DNA from: Amycolatopsis eburnea
GTDB lineage: Bacteria > Actinomycetota > Actinomycetes > Mycobacteriales > Pseudonocardiaceae
Reading direction: 5' to 3'
DNA length: 64,000 nucleotides
Assembly: GCF_003937945.1 (NCBI RefSeq)
Contig: NZ_RSEC01000058.1
Span: forward strand, 1,116,001 to 1,180,000
A program made the position numbers and the translations under genes. Below, piece by piece: positions 1 through 9,020 of this stretch. Below the pieces are notes generated by a model. It was not told where the DNA came from and did no database searches. It saw nothing but the letters and a program-made list of their open reading frames with translations. Each line of letters opens with the position of its first letter. Position 1 is the stretch's first letter.

Positions 1-3000
1 CTGACCGCGCCGAACGGGCCGTCGCAGCAGCGGGTGATCCGGGCGGCACTGGCGACCGCTGGGCTGGCACCGTCCGATGTGGACGCCGTCGAGGCGCACG
101 GCACGGGCACCCGGCTCGGCGACCCCATCGAGGCGCAGGCGGTGCTGGCCACCTACGGGCAGGACCGCTCGGCGCCGTTGTGGCTCGGGTCGATCAAGTC
201 GAACGTCGGCCACACGCAGGCGGCCGCCGGGGTCGCGGGCGTGATCAAGATGGTGCAGGCGCTCCGGCACGGGATGCTGCCGAAGACACTGCACGTCGAC
301 GAGCCGACCCCGCACGTCGAGTGGGCCGACGGCGACGTCCGGTTGCTCACCGAGTCCGTCCCGTGGCCCGCTTCCGGCCGGGTCCGGCGGGCCGGGGTGT
401 CGTCGTTCGGGATCAGCGGGACCAATGCCCACGTGATCCTGGAGGAGTACCCCAATGTGGCGTTGGGTGCGTCTGACGCACCGAACGCCACATTGGGTGC
501 GTCCAGCGCACCCAACGCCACATTGGGGCGCTTGGGGCTTGCCGTGCCGTGGGTGCTCTCGGCGAAGTCGCCGTCCGCTCTTCGTGAGCAGGCGCGGCGG
601 TTGCTCGGGGCGCCGGAGCAGCCGGTCGCGGCCGTGGCTCGGACGCTGGCCACCGGACGCGCGTCGCTGGACCACCGGGCCGCCGTCGTCGGCGCGGACC
701 GGGCCGAGCTGGTGCGCGGCCTCGAAGCGGTGGCGGCGGGAACGCCCGCACCGGGTGTCCACATCGGACAGGCGGCGGGCAGCAAGGTCGCGTTCCTGTT
801 CACCGGACAGGGTTCGCAGCGGGCCGGGATGGGCCGGGAGCTGTACGAGACGTTCCCGGTGTACGCGGCGGCGTTCGACGCTGCTTGCGCGTATTTGGAT
901 CCGCGGGTCAAGGAGCTGTCTGGCGCGCCGGACACTGATCTGGCCCAGCAGGGAATCTTCGCGCTCGAAGTCGCGCTGTTCCGCCTGCTGGAGTCGTGGG
1001 GTATCCGGCCGGACGTCGTGGTGGGGCACTCGGTAGGGGAGATCGCGGCGGCGCACGTCGCGGGGGTGCTCACTCTCGAAGACGCGGCGACGTTGGTCGC
1101 GGCGCGGGGCCGGTTGATGCAGGCGCTGCCGGAAGGTGGCGTGATGATCGCGGTCCAGGCATCCGAGGAGGACATCGAGCTTCCGGCCGGTGTCTCGCTG
1201 GCCGCGGTGAACGGGCCGGATGCTGTGGTGCTGTCCGGTGAGGAAGCCGCGGTGACCGAGTACGCCGCGAAGTTCCCGAAGACCAAGCGGCTCAACACCA
1301 GCCACGCGTTCCATTCGGCGTTGATGGAGCCGATGCTGGCGGAGTTCGCGGCGGCGATCGACGGGCTGACCGTGGCTGAGCCGGTCATTCCGTGGGTGTC
1401 CACTGTGGAAGAGGGACCGGATTACTGGGTGCGTCAGGTCCGCGAGTGCGTGCGGTTCGCCGACGCGGTCGCGGCCACGAACGCGCAGACGTTCGTCGAG
1501 ATCGGACCGGACGCCGTCCTGAGTGCCATGGTCGACGGTGCGATTCCCCTGCTGCGCAAGGACCGCGGTGAAGTGCGAAGCGTGATGACCGCTCTCGCGC
1601 GGCTGCACGTGGGTGGGACTTCGCCGCGGTGGTCGGCCGTGTTCCCCGAGTCGACACCGGCCGAGCTGCCCGGCTACGCCTTCGAACACACCCGTTACTG
1701 GCTCGACGCCGGTCCCGCCGCCGGTGACGTGACCGCGCTCGGGCAGTCCGCGCCCGGGCACCCGCTGCTGGGGGCGGCCGTCGAGCTGCCGGACGGCGGC
1801 ACGGTGTTCACCGGCTCGCTGTCGGCCCGGACGACCCCGTGGCTGGCCGAGCACGAGGTGCTGGGCACGCCGCTGCTGCCGGGCGCGGCGTTCGCCGAAC
1901 TGGCGTTGCGCGCGGGCGCGGAACTGGGCTGCCCGGTCGTCGAGGAACTGACGCTGGGCGCGCCGCTCGTCCTGCACGGCGAGGTCGCCCTGCGCGTGAC
2001 GGTCGGCCCCGAGCGCGGGGTGACCATCCACTCGCGACCGTCCGATGCGGACACCTGGACCCTGCACGCCACCGGCAAGGTGAGCGCGGCGACGCCGGAA
2101 GCGGAAGACCTCACCGCGTGGCCGCCCTCGGGTGCGTTGGCCGTGGACGACCTCTACGACCGGGCCGCCGAGCAGGGTTTCGGTTACGGCCCCGCTTTCC
2201 AGGGCCTGCGGGCCGCGTGGCGCGACGGCGACACGGTGTACGCCGAGGTCGCGCTGCCAGCGGGCTACGAGGCGGAGGACTACGGCCTCCACCCGGCCCT
2301 GCTCGACGCCGCCCTGCACGGGCTCGGCCTCGGCGGCTTCGTCGACGGCCCGCACCTGCCGTTCTCCTGGACGGGCCTGTCCCTGACGGCGGCGGGCGCG
2401 GCCGCGCTGCGCGTGCGCATCCGGCGCGCGGGCCCGGAAGCGGTCGCGCTGGCTCTCGCCGACGAGACCGGCCGCGCGGTGGCGAGCGTGCGTTCGCTCG
2501 CGCTGCGCCCGGTGTCCGCGGCGCAGGTGACGCCCGCGCAGTCCCTCTACCGCCTCGGCTGGGTCCCGGCCGACGCCGTCGCGCCGACGCCCGTCGTCGC
2601 CGCCGAGTGGGAACCCTGTGAACCGGGCGAGGCCGTGGCGAACGCCCTCGAGCTGGTGCGGAACTGGCTCGCCGACGACCGGTCCGCGTCCGCGCGGCTG
2701 GTCGTCGTCACCCGCGGCGCCGTGGCGACCCGGCCGGGGGAGGACGTCACCGACCTCGCCGCCGCCGCGGCCCGCGGCCTGCTGCGGACCGCGCAGCAGG
2801 AGCACCCGGGCCGGTTCGCGCTCGCCGATCTCGGGCCGTCCGACGACCTCCCCGCGTTGCCCGACGAGCCGGAAGCCGCCGTCCGTGACGGCCGGGTCCT
2901 CGTGCCGCGGCTGGTCCGCGCCGCCGTCGCCCGTGATCCCGCGCCGATCGCCGGGCCGGACGGGACCGTCCTGGTCACCGGCGGTACCGGCGCGCTCGGC

Positions 3001-3950
3001 GCGGCCGTCGCGCGGCGGCTCGCCGAGCAGGGAGCCGGGCACCTCGTGCTCACCTCGCGCCGTGGTCTCGACGCTCCGGGGGCGAAAGACTTCGTCGCCG
3101 AGCTGGAAGCGATCGGCGCGCGGGTGACCGTCGCCGCGTGCGACGTCGCCGACCGGGACGCGCTGGCCGAGCTGGTGCGCGAGCTGCCGCCGACCGCGGT
3201 CGTGCACGCCGCCGGCGTCCTCGACGACGGCCTCCTCGACGCCCAGGACGCGGCCCGGCTCGCCGCCGTGTTCGGCCCGAAGGCTGATGCCGCCAGGCAC
3301 CTGCACGAGCTGGTCCCCGAAGCGCACCTGGTGCTCTTCTCCTCGGTCGCCGGCGCGTTCGGCAGCGCCGGGCAGGCCGGGTACGCGGCCGCGAACGCCT
3401 ACCTCGACGCGCTCGCCGCCCACCGCGCCGCGCACGGGCTGCCCGGCCGGTCGCTGGCCTGGGGACCGTGGCTGGACGGGGGCATGGCCGCCGAACTCGC
3501 CGCGGCCGAGCGCCGCCGCATCGAACGCAGCGGCCTGCGCCCGATCGACACCGAGACCGGGCTGGCGTTGTTCGACGCGGCGTTCGCGCACGCCGAAGCC
3601 GTGCTGTGGCCGGTGCTGCTCGACCACGCGGGCCTGCGCGCCCAGGGCGAGCACCTCCCGCCGATCCTGCGCGGGCTCGTCCGGGTGCCGGTCCGGCGGG
3701 CCGCCTCGGCACCCCGCACGGACAACCTCCTCGACGTCGTCCGCGCGGAGGCCGCGGCCGTGCTCGGGCACGCGTCGGCCGGCGCGGTCGAACCCGGCCA
3801 GGCGTTCTCCGACCTGGGTTTCGACTCGCTGACCGCGGTCGAGCTGCGCAACCGGCTCGACACCGTCACCGGGCTCCGGCTCGCCGCGACCGTCGTGTTC
3901 GACTACGCGACCCCCGCCGCGCTGGCGGAGCACCTCGAAGCCGAGCTGAC
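1..3950 (+). other. PKS module A1: KS(partial)-AT(malonyl)-DH-KR-ACP
   Basis: The KS enters after its active-site Cys but keeps EAHGTGT and the SNVGHTQ histidine. The AT has GHSVG and HAFH (malonyl). The DH has HEVLGTPLLP and DAALH. The KR has TGGTGALG, an LDD B-type marker and a GYAAANA catalytic Tyr. The ACP has LGFDSL. A palindromic element sits between KS and AT at 450-533. Predicted output is a disubstituted alkene. Confidence 0.9.
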
Positions 3951-6900
3951 CGGCGAACGCGCCGACACGGCCGCACCGGTGGTCGCGGCCGTCGACGAAC
4001 CCATCGCGATCGTCGGCATGAGCTGCCGGTACCCCGGCGGCATCGGTTCGCCGGACGACCTCTGGCGGCTGGTCCTCGACGGGCGCGACGGCATCGGCGA
4101 GTTCCCGGCCGACCGCGGCTGGGACGTCGAGTACGACCCGGACCCCGAGCGCACCGGCACGACCTACACCCGCGAGGGCGGTTTCCTTTACGACGCGGCG
4201 GAATTCGACGCGGCGTTCTTCGGGATCAGCCCCCGCGAAGCCCTCGCCATGGACCCGCAGCAACGGTTGCTGCTGGAGACGTCGTGGGAGGCCTTCGAGA
4301 GCGCCGGGATCGACCCGGGCGCGCTGCGCGGCAGCCGCACCGGCGTGTTCGCCGGCCAGATGTACCACGACTACGGCGCCCGCCTGACGAACGTGCCCGA
4401 GGGGGTCGAAGGGTTCGTCGGCATCGGCAACTCCGGCAGTGTCCTTACCGGACGCGTCGCCTACACGTTCGGTCTCGAAGGCCCGGCGGTCACTGTGGAC
4501 ACGGCGTGCTCGTCGTCGCTGGTCACCCTGCACCTCGCGGCGCAGGCGCTGCGTTCCGGCGAGTGCTCGCTGGCGCTGGCCGGTGGCGTCACGGTGATGG
4601 CGACCCCGGCGACGTTCGTCGAGTTCAGCCGCCAGCGCGGGCTGGCGCCCGACGGCCGCTGCAAGCCGTTCGCGGCGGCCGCCGACGGCACCGGCTGGTC
4701 CGAAGGCGTCGGCGTGCTCGTCCTGGAACGCCTGTCCGACGCCCAGCGCAACGGTCACCGGGTGCTCGCCGTGGTCCGCGGTTCCGCGGTCAACTCCGAC
4801 GGCGCGTCCAACGGCCTGACCGCGCCGAACGGGCCGTCGCAGCAGCGCGTGATCCGGGCCGCGCTGGCGGCCGCCGGGCTCGGACCGTCCGATGTGGACG
4901 TCGTCGAGGCGCACGGCACCGGGACCCGGCTCGGCGACCCCATCGAGGCGCAGGCGGTGCTGGCCACCTACGGGCAAGACCGGGAAACGCCGCTGTGGCT
5001 CGGCTCGATCAAGTCCAACCTCGGGCACACCCAGGCCGCCGCGGGTGTCGCTGGCGTGATCAAGATGGTCCAGGCCCTGCGCCACGGTGTGCTCCCGAAG
5101 ACGCTGCACGTCGACGAGCCGACCCCGCACGTCGACTGGACCGCCGGTGCCGTCCGGCTCCTCACCGAACCGGTCGAAGGGCCGGTCCGGTACGCCGCGG
5201 TGTCGTCGTTCGGGATCAGCGGCACCAACGCCCACGTCATCCTCGAAGCCGCTCCGGCACCCGCCGAGGTGGCGGTCCCGGCGCACCCGTGCCCGCCCGT
5301 CGTGCTCACCGCCAAGTCGCAGGCCGCGTTGCGTGCCCAGGCGACGCGGCTGCGGGCGCACCTGGCCGGCCGGCCGCTCGCGGCGGTGGCGCACGCGCTG
5401 GTCACCACGCGGGCGCAGCACGCCCACCGGGCCGTCGTCGTCGGCGACGTCGGGGCCGGGCTGGCCGCGCTCGGCCGCGGCGAACCCGGCGTCGTCACCG
5501 GTTCCGTGACGCCGGACGGCCGGACCGCGTTCCTGTTCACCGGCCAGGGTTCGCAGCGGCCGGGGATGGGACGCGAGCTGTACGAGGCGTTCCCGGTGTA
5601 CGCGGCGGCGTTCGACGCGGTCTGCGCGCACCTCGACCCACGGCTCGGCGACTTCCTCGGCTCGCCCGAGACCGAGTTCGCGCAGCAGGCGATCTTCGCG
5701 CTCGAAGTCGCGCTGTTCCGGCTCCTGGAAGCGTGGGGCGTCCACCCGGATGTCGTCGTGGGGCACTCGGTCGGGGAGATCGCGGCCGCGCACGTCGCCG
5801 GAGTGCTGAGTCTTGAGGACGCGGCCACGCTGGTCGTCGCGCGGGGCCGCCTGATGCAGGCGCTGCCCGAGGGCGGCGTGATGATCGCGGTCCAGGCGTC
5901 CGAAGAGGACATTCAGCTGCCGGAAGGTGTCTCGCTGGCCGCGGTGAACGGGCCGGATTCGGTGGTGCTCTCTGGTGAGGAAGCGGCCGTGACCGAGTAT
6001 GCGGCGACGTTCGCGAAATCCAAGCGGCTCAACACGAGCCACGCGTTCCATTCCGCGTTGATGGAGCCAATGCTCGACGAGTTCCGCGCGGTCGTCGAGG
6101 GACTGTCTTTCACCGACCCGGTCATCCCGATGGTGTCCACAGTGGAGAACGGCGATCCGGCCACGGCCGCGCACTGGGTCCGTCAGGTCCGCGAGCCGGT
6201 CCGGTTCCACGACGCCGTGCGCGCCACCGGCGCGACGGACTTCCTGGAGCTGGGCCCGGACGGCGTGCTGACCGCGCTGGTCGACGACGGCGAGGCCGTC
6301 GCGACGATGCGGGCCGGCCGCCCGGAGGTGGAAACCCTGCTCACCGCGCTGGCCCGGCGCTACGTCCGGGGCGGCGCGGTCGACTGGGCCGCCGGGTTCG
6401 GTCCCGGCGGCGGGCACGTCGACCTGCCGTCGTACGCCTTCCAGCGCGAGCGGTTCTGGCTGGCCGCCGCGCCGTCCGGCGACGTCGCCTCGGCGGGCCT
6501 GGCCGCGACCGGGCACCCGCTGCTGGCGGCGGTCGTGCCGCTCGCGGACGAGGACGGCGTCCTCGGCACGGCCCGCTTGTCACCGCGGACGCACCCGTGG
6601 CTGGCCGACCACACCGTCGGCGGGACCACGCTGCTGCCGGGCACCGCGCTGCTGGAACTCGTCCTGCGGACCGCGGCCGAAACCGGCTGCGACGTCGTCA
6701 CGGACCTGACCCTGGAAGCGCCGCTCGTGCTGCCGGAGCAAGGGGTTCAGGTGCAGGTCACGGTCGGCGCCCCCGAAGCCGGGGCGCGGCCGGTGCGGGT
6801 CCACGCCCGCCGGGACGCCACCGAGCCGTGGACCCGGCACGCCGAGGGCACGGTCACCGAAGGCGCGAAACCCGTGGTGGCGTTGACGGAATGGCCGCCG

Positions 6901-8991
6901 GCGGGCGCCGAGCCGGTCGCGGTCGACGACGTCTACCCGCGGTTCGCCGAAGCCGGCTTCGGCTACGGGCCGGCGTTCCAGGGCCTGCGGGCCGCGTGGA
7001 CGCGGGACGACGAACTGTTCGCCGAGGTCGGCCTGTCCGACGTCCCGGCAGGATTCCTGCTGCACCCCGCGCTGTTCGACGCGGCCCTGCACACCGCGGC
7101 CCTGCGCGGCGACGGGACGGCTCAGCTGCCCTTCGCGTGGACCGGCGTGCACCTCGCGGCGACCGGGGCGACGAGCCTGCGCGTCCGGCTGACCCCGGTG
7201 CCCGACGGCTTCGCGCTCGCGTTGGCCGACGGGACCGGCGCGCCGGTGGGCGTCGTGGACGCGCTGGCGCTGCGGCCGTTCTCGGCCGAAGGACTCGGGG
7301 TGCGCGACGCGCTGTTCCGCGTCGACTGGGTCCCGGCCGGCACGCCGGCGGCGTTCACGCGCTGCGCGGTGCTCGGCGACGACCCCGACCTGGTCACCGC
7401 GCTGGAGCAGGCCGGTGCCGAGGTCGTGGCGCAGGACTCCGCCGAGGTGGCGTTCCTGCCCGTGCCGCGGGGTGCGGGTGCGGTGCCGGACGTGGTGCGG
7501 GAGACCGTGACCGGCGTGCTGGCCACCGTGCGGGAGTGGGTGGCCGGGGACGGGCCGCGGCTGGTCGTCGTGACCCGCGGGGCGGTCGCCACCCGGGACG
7601 GGGAGGACGTGCCGGACCTGGCCGCGGCCGCCGTGTGGGGCCTGCTGCGGTCCGCGCAGGCCGAGCACCCGGACCGGTTCGCGCTGCTCGACCTGGACGG
7701 CCCGGCCGTCGTGCCGGTGCCCGCCGAGGAACCGCAGGCGGCGGTCCGCGACGGCGCGGTCCTGGTGCCGCGGCTGGCCCGCGTCCGGCCCACGGACGCC
7801 CCGGCCCCAGCGGTCTCGGGGACGGTGCTGGTCACCGGCGGTACCGGCGCGCTCGGCGCGGCCGTCGCCCGCCACTTGGCCACCCGCGGCGCCGCGCACC
7901 TGGTGCTGGTCAGCCGGCGGGGCGAGGCCGCGCCGGGAGCACCCGAACTGGCCGCTGACCTGCGCGAACTCGGCGTGGACGTCACGCTCGCCGCGTGCGA
8001 CCTCGCCGATCGGGACGCGGTGGCCGTGCTGCTCGCCGAGCACCCGGTCACGGTGGTGGTGCACGCCGCCGGCGTGCTCGCGGACGGCGTCGTCGAGACG
8101 CTCACGCCGAAGCAGGTCGAGACCGTGCTTCAGGCCAAGGCCGACGCCGCCTGGCACCTGCACGAGCTGGCCGGCGACGGCACCGAGTTCGTGCTGTTCT
8201 CCTCGGCCGCGGGCACCCTCGGCACACCGGGGCAGGCCAACTACGCGGCCGCGAACGCGTTCCTCGACGCGCTCGCCGCCCACCGCCGCGCGGCGGGCCG
8301 TCCGGCGCAGTCCCTCGCGTGGGGCCTGTGGGCCGGTGGCATGGGCGACGGCGAACGCCGGGGCGGCGTCACCGCACTGTCCACTGAGGATGGTCTGGCG
8401 TTGTTCGACGCGGCCCGCGCGGACGGTTCGGCGACGCTGGTGCCGATGCGGCTCGACCTCACGGTGCGGGGCGAAGTGCCCGCGCTGCTGCGGGGTCTCG
8501 TCCGGGCCCCGGCCCGCACGGCCGCACCCGCGCAGCTGCGGGAACGGCTGGCGGCGGTGCCCGAAGCCGGGCGGCTCGACGTGCTCATCGGGTTCGTCCG
8601 CGCCCAGGTGGCGGCCGTGCTCGGGCACGCCGACCCGGACGCCGTCCCGGCCCGGCAGGCGTTCCGCGACCTCGGCTTCGACTCGCTCACCGCGGTCGAG
8701 CTGCGCAACCGGATCGGCGCCGAAACCGGCCTGCGGCTACCCCCGACGCTGGTGTTCAGCTACCCGGACGCGACCGCGCTCGCCACGCACCTGCAAGCCG
8801 AGCTGCACGTCGAGCCCGACCTCGCCGCCGTGCTCGCGGCGATCCCGGTGGACCGGCTGCGGGAAGCCGGGCTGCTCGACGCCCTGCTGCGGCTGGCCGG
8901 GCCGGACGCCTGGCCCGCCGAACCCGCCGAAGCCTCGATCGACGCCATGGACGTGGACGACCTCGTCTCCCTGGCCCTCGATCTTCCCTGA
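1..8991 (+). CDS. Modular type I polyketide synthase A (5' partial, about 1.7 modules)
   Basis: Open in frame from base 1, so the start lies left of the window; 2996 residues are visible. Domain order by visible residue: KS C-terminal fragment 1-146, palindromic insert 151-178, AT 262-548, DH 586-843, KR 847-1177, ACP 1240-1313, then KS 1333-1750, AT 1842-2127, DH 2171-2430, KR 2434-2797, ACP 2857-2933 and a C-terminal docking segment. Both ATs carry GHSVG and HAFH, predicting malonyl-CoA. Both DHs have HxxxGxxxxP. Both KRs have a B-type LDD or LAD signature, and both ACPs have FDSL. It adds two acetate units, each processed to an alkene. The docking tail (ending LVSLALDLP) differs from those of B-D, suiting a separate A-to-B handover. 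Gene B starts 29 bp downstream. Confidence 0.97.
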   Translation: MTAPNGPSQQRVIRAALATAGLAPSDVDAVEAHGTGTRLGDPIEAQAVLATYGQDRSAPLWLGSIKSNVGHTQAAAGVAGVIKMVQALRHGMLPKTLHVDEPTPHVEWADGDVRLLTESVPWPASGRVRRAGVSSFGISGTNAHVILEEYPNVALGASDAPNATLGASSAPNATLGRLGLAVPWVLSAKSPSALREQARRLLGAPEQPVAAVARTLATGRASLDHRAAVVGADRAELVRGLEAVAAGTPAPGVHIGQAAGSKVAFLFTGQGSQRAGMGRELYETFPVYAAAFDAACAYLDPRVKELSGAPDTDLAQQGIFALEVALFRLLESWGIRPDVVVGHSVGEIAAAHVAGVLTLEDAATLVAARGRLMQALPEGGVMIAVQASEEDIELPAGVSLAAVNGPDAVVLSGEEAAVTEYAAKFPKTKRLNTSHAFHSALMEPMLAEFAAAIDGLTVAEPVIPWVSTVEEGPDYWVRQVRECVRFADAVAATNAQTFVEIGPDAVLSAMVDGAIPLLRKDRGEVRSVMTALARLHVGGTSPRWSAVFPESTPAELPGYAFEHTRYWLDAGPAAGDVTALGQSAPGHPLLGAAVELPDGGTVFTGSLSARTTPWLAEHEVLGTPLLPGAAFAELALRAGAELGCPVVEELTLGAPLVLHGEVALRVTVGPERGVTIHSRPSDADTWTLHATGKVSAATPEAEDLTAWPPSGALAVDDLYDRAAEQGFGYGPAFQGLRAAWRDGDTVYAEVALPAGYEAEDYGLHPALLDAALHGLGLGGFVDGPHLPFSWTGLSLTAAGAAALRVRIRRAGPEAVALALADETGRAVASVRSLALRPVSAAQVTPAQSLYRLGWVPADAVAPTPVVAAEWEPCEPGEAVANALELVRNWLADDRSASARLVVVTRGAVATRPGEDVTDLAAAAARGLLRTAQQEHPGRFALADLGPSDDLPALPDEPEAAVRDGRVLVPRLVRAAVARDPAPIAGPDGTVLVTGGTGALGAAVARRLAEQGAGHLVLTSRRGLDAPGAKDFVAELEAIGARVTVAACDVADRDALAELVRELPPTAVVHAAGVLDDGLLDAQDAARLAAVFGPKADAARHLHELVPEAHLVLFSSVAGAFGSAGQAGYAAANAYLDALAAHRAAHGLPGRSLAWGPWLDGGMAAELAAAERRRIERSGLRPIDTETGLALFDAAFAHAEAVLWPVLLDHAGLRAQGEHLPPILRGLVRVPVRRAASAPRTDNLLDVVRAEAAAVLGHASAGAVEPGQAFSDLGFDSLTAVELRNRLDTVTGLRLAATVVFDYATPAALAEHLEAELTGERADTAAPVVAAVDEPIAIVGMSCRYPGGIGSPDDLWRLVLDGRDGIGEFPADRGWDVEYDPDPERTGTTYTREGGFLYDAAEFDAAFFGISPREALAMDPQQRLLLETSWEAFESAGIDPGALRGSRTGVFAGQMYHDYGARLTNVPEGVEGFVGIGNSGSVLTGRVAYTFGLEGPAVTVDTACSSSLVTLHLAAQALRSGECSLALAGGVTVMATPATFVEFSRQRGLAPDGRCKPFAAAADGTGWSEGVGVLVLERLSDAQRNGHRVLAVVRGSAVNSDGASNGLTAPNGPSQQRVIRAALAAAGLGPSDVDVVEAHGTGTRLGDPIEAQAVLATYGQDRETPLWLGSIKSNLGHTQAAAGVAGVIKMVQALRHGVLPKTLHVDEPTPHVDWTAGAVRLLTEPVEGPVRYAAVSSFGISGTNAHVILEAAPAPAEVAVPAHPCPPVVLTAKSQAALRAQATRLRAHLAGRPLAAVAHALVTTRAQHAHRAVVVGDVGAGLAALGRGEPGVVTGSVTPDGRTAFLFTGQGSQRPGMGRELYEAFPVYAAAFDAVCAHLDPRLGDFLGSPETEFAQQAIFALEVALFRLLEAWGVHPDVVVGHSVGEIAAAHVAGVLSLEDAATLVVARGRLMQALPEGGVMIAVQASEEDIQLPEGVSLAAVNGPDSVVLSGEEAAVTEYAATFAKSKRLNTSHAFHSALMEPMLDEFRAVVEGLSFTDPVIPMVSTVENGDPATAAHWVRQVREPVRFHDAVRATGATDFLELGPDGVLTALVDDGEAVATMRAGRPEVETLLTALARRYVRGGAVDWAAGFGPGGGHVDLPSYAFQRERFWLAAAPSGDVASAGLAATGHPLLAAVVPLADEDGVLGTARLSPRTHPWLADHTVGGTTLLPGTALLELVLRTAAETGCDVVTDLTLEAPLVLPEQGVQVQVTVGAPEAGARPVRVHARRDATEPWTRHAEGTVTEGAKPVVALTEWPPAGAEPVAVDDVYPRFAEAGFGYGPAFQGLRAAWTRDDELFAEVGLSDVPAGFLLHPALFDAALHTAALRGDGTAQLPFAWTGVHLAATGATSLRVRLTPVPDGFALALADGTGAPVGVVDALALRPFSAEGLGVRDALFRVDWVPAGTPAAFTRCAVLGDDPDLVTALEQAGAEVVAQDSAEVAFLPVPRGAGAVPDVVRETVTGVLATVREWVAGDGPRLVVVTRGAVATRDGEDVPDLAAAAVWGLLRSAQAEHPDRFALLDLDGPAVVPVPAEEPQAAVRDGAVLVPRLARVRPTDAPAPAVSGTVLVTGGTGALGAAVARHLATRGAAHLVLVSRRGEAAPGAPELAADLRELGVDVTLAACDLADRDAVAVLLAEHPVTVVVHAAGVLADGVVETLTPKQVETVLQAKADAAWHLHELAGDGTEFVLFSSAAGTLGTPGQANYAAANAFLDALAAHRRAAGRPAQSLAWGLWAGGMGDGERRGGVTALSTEDGLALFDAARADGSATLVPMRLDLTVRGEVPALLRGLVRAPARTAAPAQLRERLAAVPEAGRLDVLIGFVRAQVAAVLGHADPDAVPARQAFRDLGFDSLTAVELRNRIGAETGLRLPPTLVFSYPDATALATHLQAELHVEPDLAAVLAAIPVDRLREAGLLDALLRLAGPDAWPAEPAEASIDAMDVDDLVSLALDLP
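450..533. repeat. Palindromic element copy 1 (in frame, module A1 KS-AT linker)
   Basis: 84 bp. The first half unit and its inverse form a 22-bp stem with a CTG loop and one mismatch, followed by a further 30-bp half unit. In frame it encodes PNVALGASD then APNATLG repeats, placed directly after HVILEE. Confidence 0.92.
3985..8800 (+). other. PKS module A2: KS-AT(malonyl)-DH-KR-ACP
   Basis: The KS has DTACSSSL and both His motifs. The AT has GHSVG and HAFH (malonyl). The DH has HTVGGTTLLP and DAALH. The KR has LAD in the B-type loop and ANYAAANA. The KS-AT linker is an ordinary Ala/Pro-rich one with no palindromic insert. Predicted output is a disubstituted alkene. Confidence 0.92.
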
Positions 8992-9020
8992 CCAGAACGA
9001 AACCGCGGAGACCGACCACC

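Noticed and set aside
450..533. CRISPR array suggested by regular 30-bp repeats
   Set aside because: The units are directly adjacent with no unique spacers, form hairpins with each other, and no cas genes are present.
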